A stretch of DNA of 64,000 nucleotides, from the NCBI GenBank assembly GCA_963662675.2, contig CAXXHP010000002.1, forward strand, positions 496,001 to 560,000. Direction: 5' to 3'. The position numbers and the translations under genes were made by a program. Source of the DNA: G963662675 sp963662675 (GTDB lineage Bacteria; Bacteroidota; Bacteroidia; Bacteroidales; Prolixibacteraceae). Positions within the stretch are counted from its first letter, which is position 1; each line of letters opens with the position of its first letter. The notes under the pieces are model-generated. The model did not search any database. It saw only the letters and a program-made list of their open reading frames with translations, and was not told where the DNA came from. Below are positions 62,227 through 64,000 of the stretch, piece after piece.

Positions 62227-64000
62227 ATGAAGAAGTTTTTAGCACTTATTATTGTTTTTATTATTTTCTTGAATGGATCTGTACGCGCTGATGAAGGAAT
62301 GTGGCTACCTTCATTAATTCAAAAACTGAATATTAAAGATATGCAGCAAATGGGTTTTGAACTAACTGCTGAAGATATCTATAATATTAATAACTCAAGT
62401 CTGAAAGACGCAGTGGTTGCACTGGACAGGGGGTCGTGTACCGGAGAACTAATTTCAAAAGATGGCCTATTGTTGACAAATCATCATTGCGGTTTTGGCG
62501 AAATACAGTACCACAGTTCAGTAGAGCATGATTATTTGCGTGATGGTTTCTGGGCCAAAAGCTTTGACGAAGAGTTGCCAAATCCGGGCAAGACGGTGTC
62601 CTTTTTAGTTCGTATTGAAGATGTTTCTGATCGGGTGATGGCAGATTTGCGTGATGATATGAGTGAAGAGGAACGAAATGGCTTAATTCGTAACGTTTCT
62701 TTAACGATTGAAAAAGAGGCAACAGAAGAAACCCATTATGATGCCGATGTTGAGTCGTTCTTCAATGGGAACAGCTATTATTTGCTAGTCTACGAAACAT
62801 TCAAAGATATTCGTCTCGTTGGTGCACCACCTGAGTCAATTGGAAAATTTGGAGGAGATACTGATAACTGGATGTGGCCTCGTCATACTGGAGATTTTAG
62901 TATGTTTAGAGTCTATTGTGGACCCGATGGTAAACCTGCAGATTACTCCGAAGATAATGTTCCTTATCATCCCAAATACAATTTTTCTATTTCTTTAGAA
63001 GGGTATGACGAAGGTGATTTCGCCATGGTCATGGGATACCCTGGAAGCACAACTCGTTACAAGTCTTCTGTAGGTGTAAATTATACGATGACCGCAACAA
63101 ATCCTATACGTGTTAATGTGCGTGAAAAGAAACTTGACATCATTTTGGATTATATGAATACAGGGCAAAAAGCAACTATTCAGTACGCTTCAAAATATGC
63201 AAGCAGTTCAAATTATTATAAATATAGCATTGGGCAGAACAAAGGGCTGGCTGCACTTAATGTTATTGCAAAAAAGAAAGCCATAGAAGATAAATTTACA
63301 GATTGGGTAAATGCTAGTGACGACAGAAAAGCAAAATACGGAGAGGCGCTTAGTCTGATAGAATATTCATACGAAGATGTGACAGATGAAAAGGCCTCTG
63401 AGTATATGCGAGAATCAATGTTGCGGGGGCCGGAAATATTTGCATTTGCTTACGGAGCAATCGATATATCTGAAGCACTTAAACATCCGGATGATAAGGA
63501 TCGTATTGACCGTGCCGTTATGTATATGAGAAACGTACTTGATGATTATTTTAAGGATTATGATGCATCAACCGATGAGAAAATCACAGCAGCACTTTTA
63601 TCCATTTACGAGCAAAATGTGGATGTTGAATTTCATCCAGATTTCTTTAATGAGGTTAAGTCAAAATATAAAGGTGATTTTAAGGCATACGTTGCCAAAA
63701 TGTTTGCCAAAACCATTTTTGCAGATAGAGCCAAATTGGAAGCTTTTCTAGATGAGCCTAAGTTAAAAACGCTGGAGAAGGATCTTGCCTTTAAGGCCAC
63801 AATCAGTATTTTCGACGAAATGTCCGAAATTGGCGAGGCGACAAATGAAACGGTAGAACAGTTGTTGAAAGGTCGTCGTTTATTTTTGGCTGGCCGTATG
63901 GAAATGGAGAAAGATAAGACTTTCTATCCTGATGCCAATTCAACAATGCGATTGACTTATGGAACAGTTGGTGGGTATGCTCCCAAAGATGGGGTAGAAT
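62227..64000 (+). CDS. S46 family dipeptidyl-peptidase (DPP7/DPP11-like), C-terminus outside window
   Basis: The first 591 codons of an exported serine peptidase that releases dipeptides from peptide N-termini in the periplasm. The signal peptide ends near SVRA-DEG (residue 21). The catalytic histidine is in LLTNHHCGFG (His86/87), and the catalytic aspartate lies in FGGDTDNWMWPRHTGDF. The serine (in the family's GNSGSP motif, near residue 650) is beyond the right edge. DPP7 and DPP11 differ at one S1 residue near the serine, so the specificity cannot be read here. Start ATG 62227 fits a normal signal peptide. Confidence 0.95.
   Translation, partial: MKKFLALIIVFIIFLNGSVRADEGMWLPSLIQKLNIKDMQQMGFELTAEDIYNINNSSLKDAVVALDRGSCTGELISKDGLLLTNHHCGFGEIQYHSSVEHDYLRDGFWAKSFDEELPNPGKTVSFLVRIEDVSDRVMADLRDDMSEEERNGLIRNVSLTIEKEATEETHYDADVESFFNGNSYYLLVYETFKDIRLVGAPPESIGKFGGDTDNWMWPRHTGDFSMFRVYCGPDGKPADYSEDNVPYHPKYNFSISLEGYDEGDFAMVMGYPGSTTRYKSSVGVNYTMTATNPIRVNVREKKLDIILDYMNTGQKATIQYASKYASSSNYYKYSIGQNKGLAALNVIAKKKAIEDKFTDWVNASDDRKAKYGEALSLIEYSYEDVTDEKASEYMRESMLRGPEIFAFAYGAIDISEALKHPDDKDRIDRAVMYMRNVLDDYFKDYDASTDEKITAALLSIYEQNVDVEFHPDFFNEVKSKYKGDFKAYVAKMFAKTIFADRAKLEAFLDEPKLKTLEKDLAFKATISIFDEMSEIGEATNETVEQLLKGRRLFLAGRMEMEKDKTFYPDANSTMRLTYGTVGGYAPKDGVE

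Overview
This 64 kb window looks like a chromosomal segment of an AT-rich, probably marine or environmental member of the Bacteroidota, most likely Bacteroidales/Marinilabiliales-like. The evidence is a SusC/SusD pair, many lipoprotein glycoside hydrolases, an S46 dipeptidyl-peptidase, a Nudix-family AraR regulator, -7 boxes of the form TAnnTTTG, and scarce Shine-Dalgarno sites. The phylum call is firm. The order and genus are inference.

Layout. (1) 1-2923, minus strand: a lipoprotein/macrolide-type ABC exporter with one ATPase and two tandem paralogous MacB-like permeases, the last cut by the window edge. (2) 3582-10697, plus strand: two exported alpha-L-rhamnosidase lipoproteins (GH106 and GH78), closed by a strong terminator. 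(3) 11145-26389, plus strand: a complete L-arabinose utilisation locus of araR (Nudix repressor), araT (SSS symporter), araB, araD, araA, a GH51 arabinofuranosidase, an aldose 1-epimerase lipoprotein and susC/susD. One operator-like palindrome, AGTA-N5-TACT, lies before araR, three tandem copies lie before araT, and one more lies before the GH2 gene. (4) 26802-32117: a GH2 beta-galactosidase carrying an inserted LamG-like domain, and an exported alpha/beta-hydrolase esterase. Regions 2-4 together look like a programme for rhamnogalacturonan-I or arabinogalactan side chains: outer enzymes release rhamnose, arabinose and galactose, SusCD imports oligosaccharides, AraT takes up arabinose, and AraA/B/D convert it to D-xylulose-5-phosphate. 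(5) 32342-38595: aspartate kinase, an aldo/keto reductase, a small secreted protein, TrkH, and a tatA-lolD-TIGR02757 operon. (6) 38893-48224: two giant adjacent genes (1632 and 1467 codons) of unknown function, the best candidate here for an undescribed system. (7) 48415-64000: a membrane-free histidine kinase with a SpoIIAA-like partner, an unknown lipoprotein, a LuxR-type regulator with a degenerate receiver, a BASS transporter, an orphan HlyD/MacA adaptor, dgt, a YgjP-like metallopeptidase, gltX and the start of an S46 peptidase.

A dispersed repeat of about 130 bp with double hairpins occurs three times (about 32.2, 48.3 and 60.4 kb), each time between convergent genes. No rRNA, tRNA, CRISPR array, insertion sequence or phage module was recognised. 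All calls come from reading the sequence; no database search was run.
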